Source of the DNA: Flavobacterium sp. 90 | GTDB taxonomy: Bacteria > Bacteroidota > Bacteroidia > Flavobacteriales > Flavobacteriaceae | Direction: 5' to 3' | NCBI RefSeq assembly: GCF_004339525.1 | Contig: NZ_SMGE01000001.1 | Location: forward strand, 3,844,001-3,908,000 | DNA: 64,000 nucleotides | Shown here: piece by piece, positions 9,956 through 17,866 of the stretch | Layout of the letters: each line of letters opens with the position of its first letter | Numbering within the stretch: the stretch's first letter is position 1 | Translations under genes and position numbers: made by a program | Notes under the pieces: generated by a model | Databases searched by the model: none | What the model saw: only the letters and a program-made list of their open reading frames with translations | Told to the model about the DNA's origin: nothing

Positions 9956-10004
9956 GGTGTTGTATGTAAAAGGTTAAATGTGATTTGTGAAATGTTGTGC
10001 TGAA

Positions 10005-10060
10005 TGGTACGCGGATGACGCTGATTTACTTCGTAAAGAAGCGGATTAAAACTGATTTTT
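10005..10060. repeat. Dispersed ACGCGGATGACGC repeat
   Basis: The sequence GTACGCGGATGACGCTGATT followed by GCGGATTAAAACTGA recurs inverted at about 26534-26585, in both places outside genes. It is an intergenic repeat family. Confidence 0.5.
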
Positions 10061-10090
10061 TTCTTTTATGATTGAATCTTCTTATGAAAA

Positions 10091-10177
10091 CGGTTGCCCT
10101 AGCCCTGATGGGAGCGGCATCCTTTTATGGCGGGGTTCGCCATAAAAGATATAGTGTACAGCAGGAAATAGCTCCTG
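10091..10177 (+). ncRNA. Candidate flavo-1-like structured RNA
   Basis: The block begins TTGCCCTAGCCCTGATGG, continues GAGCGGCATCC, has a hairpin ATGGCG-GGGTT-CGCCAT flanked by TTTT/AAAA, and ends CAGGAAATAGCTCCT. This composition is GC-rich against AT-rich surroundings. It matches my recollection of a sequence found again and again between genes in Bacteroidetes, catalogued as the flavo-1 RNA motif. GGAGC near 10111 can pair with GCTCC near 10171. The function of that motif is unknown and the strand is my best guess. The remainder of the 9956-10364 gap holds only the repeat near 10005 and AT-rich DNA. Confidence 0.5.
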
Positions 10178-10364
10178 AAAATACTTATCTTCTTCTGTTT
10201 TAGATTGTTTGATTGTATAGGAATTAATCATGTCAAAAAAAGCTTATTTAAAATGAGTTTAAATATACGGATTATTGTGATTTTATAAAAATTGATTTGG
10301 ATTTTATTGCTAACGAAAAATATAAAACTTACATTTGTCCTTACATTCAAAAATTCCGGAAAAC

Positions 10365-10538
10365 ATGTTTGAATTTTCACAGTACTTAGGCTTTTTACTT
10401 TTCTTGACCATACTAACTATAGGGTTTTGGTTGATGTTTTTCTTAGTTGGTTTCGTATCTTATTGGGTTACGGGAGCAAGCTGGGAAATGTTCAAAGAGA
10501 AAAGAGCAAAAAAGAGACAAGAAGAGCAATCAATTTAA
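10365..10538 (+). CDS. Small single-span membrane protein
   Basis: The 57-residue product starts at the ATG at 10365; a TTG ten codons upstream is less likely. Residues 8-35 form one long or two short hydrophobic segments (GFLLFLTILTIGFWLMFFLVGF), and the C-terminus is strongly basic (KEKRAKKRQEEQ), so the tail should be cytoplasmic. I do not recognise the family. Its own terminator just downstream supports a real gene. Confidence 0.6.
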   Translation: MFEFSQYLGFLLFLTILTIGFWLMFFLVGFVSYWVTGASWEMFKEKRAKKRQEEQSI

Positions 10539-10560
10539 TTTTAAATTGACTTCAAATAAG

Positions 10561-10593
10561 AAAGGACCCGTTTATTCGAGTCCTTTTTTTTTT
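10561..10593 (+). terminator. Terminator after small membrane protein gene
   Basis: AAAGGAC (10561-10567) pairs with GTCCTTT (10580-10586), extended inward with one mismatch and followed by a run of T. Confidence 0.75.
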
Positions 10594-10671
10594 GTTTAAA
10601 TACCAATAAAAAAGAATAGATCAATACTAATACTTGTGTAGAAAGATTAAATATTTTGTGTTAGCTAATTA

Positions 10672-10817
10672 TTTTAACCACAAAGAACGCAAGGTTTTAT
10701 CTTATTGTTATGGTTATAAACGCAAAGTTCGCAAAGCTTTATCAATTATAGCTTTGCGAACTTTGTGTTTGTATAAAATCTTATGAATAAAAAACCTTGC
10801 GTTCTTTGCGGTTAAAT
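10672..10817. repeat. Nested long inverted repeat (AACCACAAAGAACGCAAGG family)
   Basis: The outer arms start TTTTAACC/ACAAAGAACGCAAGG (from 10672) and are matched inverted up to 10817. Nested inside is a second palindrome whose arms read CGCAAAGTTCGCAAAGCTTT (10721-10740) and its near-exact inverse (10750-10770). Related pieces occur at about 26303-26373 and 51059-51196. It has no coding potential. Confidence 0.7.
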
Positions 10818-10842
10818 TTATCCTTAATTTTTTTAAACTAAA

Positions 10843-13353
10843 TTATCCAGGATAATCTCCTCCGCCATCATTTCCGTCATTTTTAGGCGCTGCATTTTTA
10901 TCGCGATCGCTTTTGGCTTTGTTAAAGCGGTAGGTAAACGATAAGTTGAATTGACGTCTACGGAATTGCATTTCGCTATAAGCGTTTTGGCTTTCGTGTG
11001 TCACATCGTTTTCAAGATAAGTGTAAGACCTCATGATTCGTGAATTGAAAATATCACTAATATTGAAAGCAATTGTAGCTTTGTCTTTTAGAACATCTTT
11101 GCTAAATGCAGTATTCATTCCAAACTGACCTAAGTTTTTACCTTGAGCTGTTTTTTGTTCGCCATTATAGGTGCCGCTTAATTGCCAGTCAATTTTGTAT
11201 GGTAATGTTAGTTTTGAGTTGATTCTGGCAAACCATGTATTAGCTTGATTATCCAGATTTTGTACAACTGTATTTCCGTTAAAATCGGTATATGTGTTGT
11301 CTCCGGTAGTTTTTACGTTGTAAAAGTTGAAGTTACTGTTGATTCTCCATATTTTGAATGGTGTATAATTCAATGTAAATTCAAAACCAAATTTTTGCTC
11401 TCTTCCTAGGTTAATTGGGCGGCTCAAAATAACAGGAATTCCTTCTACTGGTTCGCCTGGAGTAGGAGTTATGACCTTGCCGTCAGGAGTTACAACCTTG
11501 CCTGTAGGAGTTCTCACGAAACTGAAAACGTCTTTTGTGTTTTCGAAATATGCTGAGGTATTAAACGTTAATTTGTCCCAACGTTTGATGTATCCAATAT
11601 CGAATTTGTCTGTCAAAGAAGGGTCTAAATCCGGATTTCCTTGAAAAATATTAACATTACTGGAGTAATTCGTCGCAGGATTCATGAAACGTCCTCTAGG
11701 TCTTGTTAGACGCTTGCTGTAACTTGCTGTAAAATTGCTTTTGTCTGAAATTTCATAACTAACAAATGCGCTTGGAAACAAATTGTTGTATTTTTTGCTA
11801 TTGAAATCGTTAGTGTCTAATAAGTTTACCTGAATATTAGTGTCTTCCCAACGCAACCCAAATAAATAAGAGAACTTATTTACTTTGAAACCGTATTGCG
11901 TGTAAATTGCGTTTATGTTTTCCTTGTATTCTAAAGTATTTGAAAGATCCGGATCTGGTTTACCATCAATGCCAGTTATTACATATTCATTGTTCAGGTC
12001 GCCAAAACTTCCTTTATATCCGGCTTCAAACTGACTTCCTTCGCCTAATGGCAATACGTAATCTGCTTGTAATTGCACTTGTTTCTGCACCTGATCATTC
12101 AATGAAGTATTGAAATTTGGTGATGCTGTAATAGTGCTGTTACTATCGTCTGTATTTCTTGAAATCGATAAATCGGCAGTAAGTTTGTGTCCCTTATCGT
12201 TGAAGTTTTTGATTAAGTTTGACGTATATTCTACGTTTTCACTTCCGGTAACACCATCATTTAAACGGTATGAATTGCCTGTAAAATCATGTGCTGCGCC
12301 AAAATTGCTGTAAGTGATATAATCTCTTGTATCTCCAGAACTCTTTTGGTAATTAATGGCGTTTGTCCAGAATGTATTTGGAGCAACAGTCCATTCTATA
12401 CCAGCTCTTCCGTTAAATCCGTCAGAAGTTCTTTTAGTGTCACGATCTTCGTCCAGGTATCCTTTTGCATTTCCGTTTGCATCAACATATTGAGTGTTAG
12501 TTAAACCGGCACCTTCGCTTGTTCTTCGATTGTAGCCAAGAGTGGTGAAATAGTTTAATTTCTCTGTTTTATAATTTAAGTTTCCGCTTAAACCATACGT
12601 TTCAGGAAGTCCGGTTGAGGCAATGAAAGTTCCGTTTAAACCTTGATTTTTTCCTTTTTTAAGAATGATATTGATGATTCCTGATCCACCTTCGGCATCG
12701 TAACGTGCTGATGGATTGGTAATAACTTCGACTTTGTCAATAGCATCAGCCGGAAGCTGACGTAAAGCTTCGGCAACATTGATCGCGTTTGAAGGTCTTC
12801 CGTCAATTAAGATTCGGATATTATCGCTTCCTCTTAAACTCACATTTCCTTCTGTATCAACAGAAACCGATGGTACATTATCCAAAACGTCACTTACAGT
12901 TCCGCCTTTAACCATCATATCCTGACCAACATTGTATACTTTTTTATCTAATTTTATTTCTACAGTCGATTTTTCGGCACGAACCACAACTTCGTTCAAT
13001 TGTGCGGCATCTTCAGACAGATTTACAACTCCTAAATTAGTATCTCCTGAAATGTTTTTTCCTTTGATTTCAGTTGCTTTAAACGAAATAAATTCAACTT
13101 TTATATCATAAGTTCCCGGAGCAACAGCAACCTCAAATTCCCCTTTTGGATTTGTGATTCCACCAGCAATAACTTTAGTGTCATTTGGAGCCATTAACGA
13201 AATTGTTGCGTATTCAAGTGGTTGTTTGCTTACTTTTTCGAAAACTTTTCCGGTAACTTTTACTTTGTTTTTACCAGTTGGAGGTTGTTGTGCATAGTTG
13301 TATAAACTTGTAAAAAGGAATACAAGCAATACAGCAAATTTGATTTTTTTCAT
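10843..13353 (-). CDS. TonB-receptor-like outer membrane protein (CarboxypepD_reg + plug + OMP_b-brl_3)
   Basis: The chosen start at 13353 begins the signal peptide MKKIKFAVLLVFLFTSLYNYAQ; the frame is open 19 codons further up. Domains in order are a carboxypeptidase-regulatory-like beta-sandwich (about 30-115), a plug with NVPSVSVDTEGNVSLRGSDNIRILIDGRPS (about 140-230), and a long barrel. An RRRQFNLSFTYRF strand near the end is followed by an unusual Lys/Asp/Gly tail (KNDGNDGGGDYPG). The family lies in the outer membrane and resembles TonB-dependent receptors; no SusD partner is next to it, so glycan uptake is not implied. The substrate is unknown. Length 836. Confidence 0.85.
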   Translation of the reverse strand: MKKIKFAVLLVFLFTSLYNYAQQPPTGKNKVKVTGKVFEKVSKQPLEYATISLMAPNDTKVIAGGITNPKGEFEVAVAPGTYDIKVEFISFKATEIKGKNISGDTNLGVVNLSEDAAQLNEVVVRAEKSTVEIKLDKKVYNVGQDMMVKGGTVSDVLDNVPSVSVDTEGNVSLRGSDNIRILIDGRPSNAINVAEALRQLPADAIDKVEVITNPSARYDAEGGSGIINIILKKGKNQGLNGTFIASTGLPETYGLSGNLNYKTEKLNYFTTLGYNRRTSEGAGLTNTQYVDANGNAKGYLDEDRDTKRTSDGFNGRAGIEWTVAPNTFWTNAINYQKSSGDTRDYITYSNFGAAHDFTGNSYRLNDGVTGSENVEYTSNLIKNFNDKGHKLTADLSISRNTDDSNSTITASPNFNTSLNDQVQKQVQLQADYVLPLGEGSQFEAGYKGSFGDLNNEYVITGIDGKPDPDLSNTLEYKENINAIYTQYGFKVNKFSYLFGLRWEDTNIQVNLLDTNDFNSKKYNNLFPSAFVSYEISDKSNFTASYSKRLTRPRGRFMNPATNYSSNVNIFQGNPDLDPSLTDKFDIGYIKRWDKLTFNTSAYFENTKDVFSFVRTPTGKVVTPDGKVITPTPGEPVEGIPVILSRPINLGREQKFGFEFTLNYTPFKIWRINSNFNFYNVKTTGDNTYTDFNGNTVVQNLDNQANTWFARINSKLTLPYKIDWQLSGTYNGEQKTAQGKNLGQFGMNTAFSKDVLKDKATIAFNISDIFNSRIMRSYTYLENDVTHESQNAYSEMQFRRRQFNLSFTYRFNKAKSDRDKNAAPKNDGNDGGGDYPG

Positions 13354-13445
13354 CGTTTTTTGGTTTCTTTTCTTCTTAGACCACAAATGTACCTTTTGGT
13401 TTAAAGACAAGAATCACAAAAAAATGTTAATACGACATTTTATAA

Positions 13446-13790
13446 CTATTCTAAAAAAGAAGCAACATTATCTAAATCTCTTCCAATAATTGCTTTTTCG
13501 TCTTTGATTACAATTGGACGTTCTATTAAAATAGGATTATCAATCATCGCCTGGATAATTTCGTCGTTAGTCAATTCTTTTCCTTTGTAATTTTCGATCC
13601 AGATTTTTTCTTTTACGCGAACTAATTGAATCGGATCTAAACTTAATTTTCCAAGTAAATCTTTCAGTTCATTAAGAGTTGGAGTCTCTGTTAAATAAGG
13701 AATAATCTCATATTTTTGGTTGGTTTGTTCGATAAATGCCAAACAATTTCTTGATTTTCCGCAACGTGGATTATGGTAAACTTGTATCAT
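13446..13790 (-). CDS. arsC: ArsC-family arsenate reductase/thioredoxin-fold protein
   Basis: The start at 13790 gives MIQVYHNPRCGKSRNCL, which puts the catalytic Cys at position 10 in the usual NPRCxKSR loop; upstream codons in frame do not fit the family. Length 114 is normal. C-terminal RPIVIKDEKAIIGRD supplies the conserved arginines that hold the oxyanion. The family reduces arsenate with glutaredoxin, but many ArsC/Spx-like relatives in genomes without an ars operon have other roles. No ars gene is nearby, so the substrate is uncertain. Confidence 0.8.
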   Translation of the reverse strand: MIQVYHNPRCGKSRNCLAFIEQTNQKYEIIPYLTETPTLNELKDLLGKLSLDPIQLVRVKEKIWIENYKGKELTNDEIIQAMIDNPILIERPIVIKDEKAIIGRDLDNVASFLE

Positions 13791-13936
13791 TTTGTTATAT
13801 TTAAGGTGTTCTAATTGAGTTAAAGTAAATTTTTGGTACTTTAGCAAGGCCAAAAATAAGATTTACTTATTAATTTAAATATCTTTTAATGTAGGATTGT
13901 TAAAGATATTGTTTTTCATTTTAAAATTTTAAATAT

Positions 13937-14866
13937 ATGTTTTTAGAACAAGGGATTAAACCTGAAAATGTTTTTTGGAAATATTTAATAGGATCGGTTT
14001 TTATTATTACAGCCTCCTTTATCGGTCAGATTCCTTTTACAATAGCGGTTTATTTTGGTTACGATGGCAAAGACGCTTTTCCAACAGATAGTGATGCAGC
14101 TTTGAAAATGTTTGAGCCAAATCTAACCTTGTTTTTGGTAATGATTTCTTTTGCATTTGCCCTTGCCGGAGTTTGGTTTGTGGTAAAATATCTGCACCAT
14201 CAAACGCTTTTGTCTGTTTCTACTTCAAGAAATAAAGTAGATTGGAACCGTATTTTGTTTTCGTTCGGTTTATGGTCTTTCTTTTCCATTTTAAGTTTTT
14301 TGTTTGTTTATTTTCAATCACCAGCGAATTTTGTGTGGAACTTTAAATTAGTTCCATTCTTGATTTTGGTTGCGATTGGAACAATATTAATACCTATTCA
14401 AACCAGTACCGAAGAGTATGTGTTTAGAGGTTATTTAATGCAGGGATTCGCAAATTTGGCTCAAAATAGATGGTTTCCGCTTATGATGACGTCACTTATA
14501 TTTGGTTCCATGCATTGGTTTAATCCCGAAGTGACCAAAATGGGAAATATTATTATGATCTATTATATAGGAACGGGTTTGTTTTTAGGTGTTATCACGC
14601 TTATGGATGAAGGAATGGAATTAGCTTTAGGATTTCATGCCGCAAACAATTTGATTGGAGCTTTGTTAGTTACATCAGATTGGTCTGTTTTTCAGACAAA
14701 CTCGATTTTCAAAGATATGTCTGAACCTTCGGCAGGTTTTGATGTGATTTTGCCGGTTGTAGTGGTTTATCCTATTTTGCTTTTTATTTTTAGTAAAAAA
14801 TACAACTGGACCAATTGGAAAGAAAGATTAACGGGTAAAATAAATGTTTTACAATCACCAAATTAA
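13937..14866 (+). CDS. CPBP-family intramembrane glutamic protease
   Basis: There are about eight hydrophobic segments and the three family motifs: E159-E160-xxx-R164 (TEEYVFRGYL), a later FGSMHWF helix, and GFHAANN. The Glu and two His residues form the active site of the Rce1/CPBP (Abi) proteases. Length 309. In bacteria such proteins process membrane peptides or serve as bacteriocin-immunity proteins; the substrate here is unknown. The gene ends 7 bases before menE, so the two are probably co-transcribed. Confidence 0.85.
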   Translation: MFLEQGIKPENVFWKYLIGSVFIITASFIGQIPFTIAVYFGYDGKDAFPTDSDAALKMFEPNLTLFLVMISFAFALAGVWFVVKYLHHQTLLSVSTSRNKVDWNRILFSFGLWSFFSILSFLFVYFQSPANFVWNFKLVPFLILVAIGTILIPIQTSTEEYVFRGYLMQGFANLAQNRWFPLMMTSLIFGSMHWFNPEVTKMGNIIMIYYIGTGLFLGVITLMDEGMELALGFHAANNLIGALLVTSDWSVFQTNSIFKDMSEPSAGFDVILPVVVVYPILLFIFSKKYNWTNWKERLTGKINVLQSPN

Positions 14867-14873
14867 TATTAAA

Positions 14874-15914
14874 ATGTCAAAGTTAACACATAAGAATGTT
14901 CATAATTATTTCAAGCTAAATGGTTATCATTTAAACGGAAAAGATTTATGCACGGTAGGATATAGTTATATAAAAGAAGGCGATGCTGCTGAGAAAGTCA
15001 TCGGTGAATTTTTACTGGATTGGTTTGATGATAAAGAGTATATCGAAATGACCACTTCCGGAACAACGGGACTTCCTAAGTTAGTTCGTTTAGAAAAACA
15101 AGCTATGATTCAGTCTGCTTTAGCGACTGGAGATTTCTTTGGCTTAGAACCAGGAAATAAAGCTTTATTGTGTTTACCGGTTCAGTTTATCGCAGGAAAA
15201 ATGATGTTGGTTCGAAGCTTGATTTTAGGCTTGGACCTTGATGTTGTTTCGCCGAGTACAGAACCATTAACGAATAATTCGACAAAATATGATTTTGTAG
15301 CAATGGTGCCTTTGCAAGTTCAAAACTCAATTGAAGGTTTGAAAAATGTAAAGAAACTGATTATTGGTGGTGCCAAAATGGACAGTGCTCTTGAAGAGAA
15401 ACTTTTACCGCTAAAAACCGAAATCTACGAGACATACGGAATGACGGAAACCATCACACATATTGCTGCTAAAAAAGTAGGTGATAGTGTATTTTCGATT
15501 TTACCAAATGTGAAAATTGCTAAAGATGATCGTGATTGTTTGGTAATTACTGTTCCTTCTATTTCTGATGAGCCGATTGTGACAAATGATCTTGTAGAAT
15601 TGGTAAATGAGAATCAATTTATCTTTTTAGGAAGAATCGATAATGTGATTAATAGTGGAGGAGTGAAGCTGATTCCAGAGCAAATCGAAGCAAAGCTAAT
15701 CGGAAAGATTGACGCCAGATTTTTTGTTACCGGAATTCCGGATACTGTTTTAGGCGAAAAATTAATTCTGGTTATAGAAGGCGAAAAACAAGAATTTGCT
15801 TCTGACTTTTTTGATGTTCTTGGGAAATTTGAAAAACCAAAAGAAATTGTTTTTGTTCCAAAGTTTAAAGAGAATGAAAATGGGAAGTTATTGCGTAAGC
15901 CTAGCTTGGTGTAG
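14874..15914 (+). CDS. menE: o-Succinylbenzoate-CoA ligase
   Basis: This is an acyl-CoA synthetase of the AMP-forming superfamily: TSGTTGLPK (61-69) is the ATP-binding loop, YETYGMTET the A5 motif, and FLGRIDNVINSGGVKL the hinge of the C-terminal domain. At 346 residues it is shorter than most adenylating enzymes, as is usual for Bacteroidetes MenE in menaquinone synthesis. The start at 14874 gives MSKLTHKNVH, just after the CPBP stop. The menaquinone role is inferred from length and family; other men genes are not in the window. Confidence 0.8.
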   Translation: MSKLTHKNVHNYFKLNGYHLNGKDLCTVGYSYIKEGDAAEKVIGEFLLDWFDDKEYIEMTTSGTTGLPKLVRLEKQAMIQSALATGDFFGLEPGNKALLCLPVQFIAGKMMLVRSLILGLDLDVVSPSTEPLTNNSTKYDFVAMVPLQVQNSIEGLKNVKKLIIGGAKMDSALEEKLLPLKTEIYETYGMTETITHIAAKKVGDSVFSILPNVKIAKDDRDCLVITVPSISDEPIVTNDLVELVNENQFIFLGRIDNVINSGGVKLIPEQIEAKLIGKIDARFFVTGIPDTVLGEKLILVIEGEKQEFASDFFDVLGKFEKPKEIVFVPKFKENENGKLLRKPSLV

Positions 15915-16430
15915 TTTTTTTACCATATAAGTTAATAAGTTCATTTAAAAATACGTTGAGAGTGAAGTCCCTACGGGACAATCTGGACGTATAATGTGTA
16001 TCTTTTTACCAACATTTAATCTCTACGAGATATTTCTTATGATTTGATATTTCTACATAATGTATATAAACATCAAGTAGAATACTCTGCTAGGAGTTAA
16101 ACGTTGGTAAGAAAAAAGGAAGATAAATAAGAAATATTGCGTCGATAAAATGTTTATACATCAAGTAGAAAACTAAAGACAAACAGGAGATATCTCGTCA
16201 ATATAATATATAAACATCAAGTGGAATACTCCGCTAGGAGTTAAAGGTAGGTAGGCAAACAGGAAATATTCCGTCGATAAAATATATAAACGTCAAGTGG
16301 ATTACTCCGCTAGGAGTTAAAGGTCGGTAGAAAAAAAATAAAGACAAACAAAAAAAATGTCCCGTAGGGACTACACAATACATACAGCATATATTAAATG
16401 AACTTATATCACTTATATGGTGAGAAAAAA
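15912..16430. repeat. Composite palindromic repeat cluster
   Basis: The cluster is bounded by long inverted arms: ACCATATAAGTTAATAAGTT (from 15922) is matched near 16400-16425, and AGTCCCTACGGGACA (15966-15980) near 16357-16372. Between them a unit reading CATCAAGTRGAATACTC, a short palindrome around GCTA, GGAGTTAAA and then a GTTGGTAG-like tail occurs three times (about 16070, 16213, 16290), with a partial copy near 16159 and an inverted copy near 16006-16060. The short palindrome changes (GTCCC-GTA-GGGAC, ATCTC-GTA-GAGAT, ACTCC-GCTA-GGAGT) while the flank stays. There is no coding potential. A related block lies at 22582-22735. Confidence 0.75.
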
Positions 16431-16433
16431 AAT

Positions 16434-16475
16434 AAAAGCCTTTAGATTTTTAATTTTCTAAAGGCTTTCTTTTTA
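16434..16475. terminator. Terminator of the rsmB-like gene
   Basis: AAAAGCCTTTAGA (16434-16446) pairs with TCTAAAGGCTTT (16457-16468) and has T-rich tails on both strands. Confidence 0.8.
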
Positions 16476-16491
16476 TTTTAATTTGTGTGAA

Positions 16492-17721
16492 TTATTCCGA
16501 AATAACAGCATTTTTTCTTTCTAACAATGCCATATAGAATCCGTCGAAACCAGATTCAGAAGCTAGAATTTTACGATCTTTTATGAAAGTAAATTGCTTT
16601 CCGATTTCAGTTTTTAAGAACTTTTCTACTTGCTCTTGGTTTTCAGATGGTAAAACCGAACAAGTTGCATAAACCAGTTTTCCACCTGGTTTTACAATTT
16701 TAGAATAACTCTCTAAAACTTCCGCTTGAACTTTACGGATGTTATCAATAAATTCAGGTTGTAATTTCCATTTTGCATCAGGATTTCTTTTAAGAACTCC
16801 TAAACCACTGCAAGGCGCATCGATTAATACACGATCAGCTTTCTCGTGTAGTTTTTTGATCACTTTTGTCGTGTCTATAATACGATATTCAATATTAAAA
16901 GCGCCATTTCTTTTTGCTCTTAATTTCAATTGCTTTAGTTTGCTTTCGTATAAATCCATTGCAATCAATTGTCCTTTGTTTTCCATCAAAGAAGCGATGT
17001 GCAATGTTTTTCCTCCAGCTCCGGCGCAAGTGTCCACAACACGCATTCCAGGTTTTACATCAAGAAAACCGGCAACCAATTGTGAGTTTGCATCCTGAAC
17101 TTCAAAAAGTCCTTGTTTAAAAGCATCTGTTAAAAACACGTTTGCTCTTTCTTTTAAAACTAAAGCTTCAGGCTGATCTTTTAAATATTCTGTTTCGATA
17201 TTCAAATCCATCAACGTGTTTCTCAGGCTTTCTTTAGTTCCTTTAAGGGTATTTGTTCTTAAAATAACTTTAGCAGGTTGGTTTTGAGCCGCAATTTCTG
17301 TCGACCAAACTTTTTCTCCTAGTTCTTTTACCCCCAATTCATCCATCCAATCCGGAATAGATTCTTTAAGTGCTCTGACTTTTGAAAGTTCGTCAAAACG
17401 TCCTTTGATTTTTCTTTCAGGAGTTCCTTCTAATTGTCTCCAATCAGGAATTGGATATCCTCTTAAAACTGCCCAAACTGCAAACATTCTCCAAAGATTA
17501 TCTCTGTCGAACGGTTCTTTTACTTCGGCAATTTCTGCATATAATCGTTTCCAACGAACAATTTCGTATATCGTTTCAGCAACAAACTTCCTGTCAGAAC
17601 TTCCCCAACGTTTGTCTTTTTTTAAGGCTCTAGCTACCACTTTATCTGCATATTCTCCTTCATTGAAAATTGCATTTAAAGAATCGATGGTAGTATAAAC
17701 TAAATTTCTGTGTAATCTCAT
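16492..17721 (-). CDS. RsmB/NOP-family RNA cytosine-C5 methyltransferase
   Basis: The N-terminal part (1-140) resembles the NusB-like/helical RNA-binding part of RsmB; the C-terminal part is a SAM-dependent methylase. DTCAGAGGKTLH (230-241) binds SAM, DAPCSGLG (301-308) holds the resolving Cys304 and YATCSVLPSENQ holds the catalytic Cys354, the two-cysteine arrangement of m5C RNA methylases. The target is most likely 16S rRNA, as for RsmB/RsmF relatives, but tRNA cannot be excluded. The gene is alone and ends at a terminator. Confidence 0.85.
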   Translation of the reverse strand: MRLHRNLVYTTIDSLNAIFNEGEYADKVVARALKKDKRWGSSDRKFVAETIYEIVRWKRLYAEIAEVKEPFDRDNLWRMFAVWAVLRGYPIPDWRQLEGTPERKIKGRFDELSKVRALKESIPDWMDELGVKELGEKVWSTEIAAQNQPAKVILRTNTLKGTKESLRNTLMDLNIETEYLKDQPEALVLKERANVFLTDAFKQGLFEVQDANSQLVAGFLDVKPGMRVVDTCAGAGGKTLHIASLMENKGQLIAMDLYESKLKQLKLRAKRNGAFNIEYRIIDTTKVIKKLHEKADRVLIDAPCSGLGVLKRNPDAKWKLQPEFIDNIRKVQAEVLESYSKIVKPGGKLVYATCSVLPSENQEQVEKFLKTEIGKQFTFIKDRKILASESGFDGFYMALLERKNAVISE

Positions 17722-17812
17722 TTTAATTATTTGAGTTGCAAAGGTACTATTAATTGATTGAAAGTTAAATTTTTAATTTTGATTGTTGGTTTAACTTTCT
17801 TTAAAAAGAAAA

Positions 17813-17847
17813 AAAAACACTCTAATAAGTTTAAAAGAGTGTTTTTT
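17813..17847. terminator. Terminator downstream of kup
   Basis: AAAAAACACTCT (17813-17824) is perfectly complementary to AGAGTGTTTTTT (17836-17847). Confidence 0.85.
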
Positions 17848-17866
17848 GAATGTATTTGTAAATGCT

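Noticed and set aside
10843..13353. SusC-type glycan importer
   Set aside because: No SusD partner or glycosidases are nearby, and the barrel is of the OMP_b-brl_3 type.
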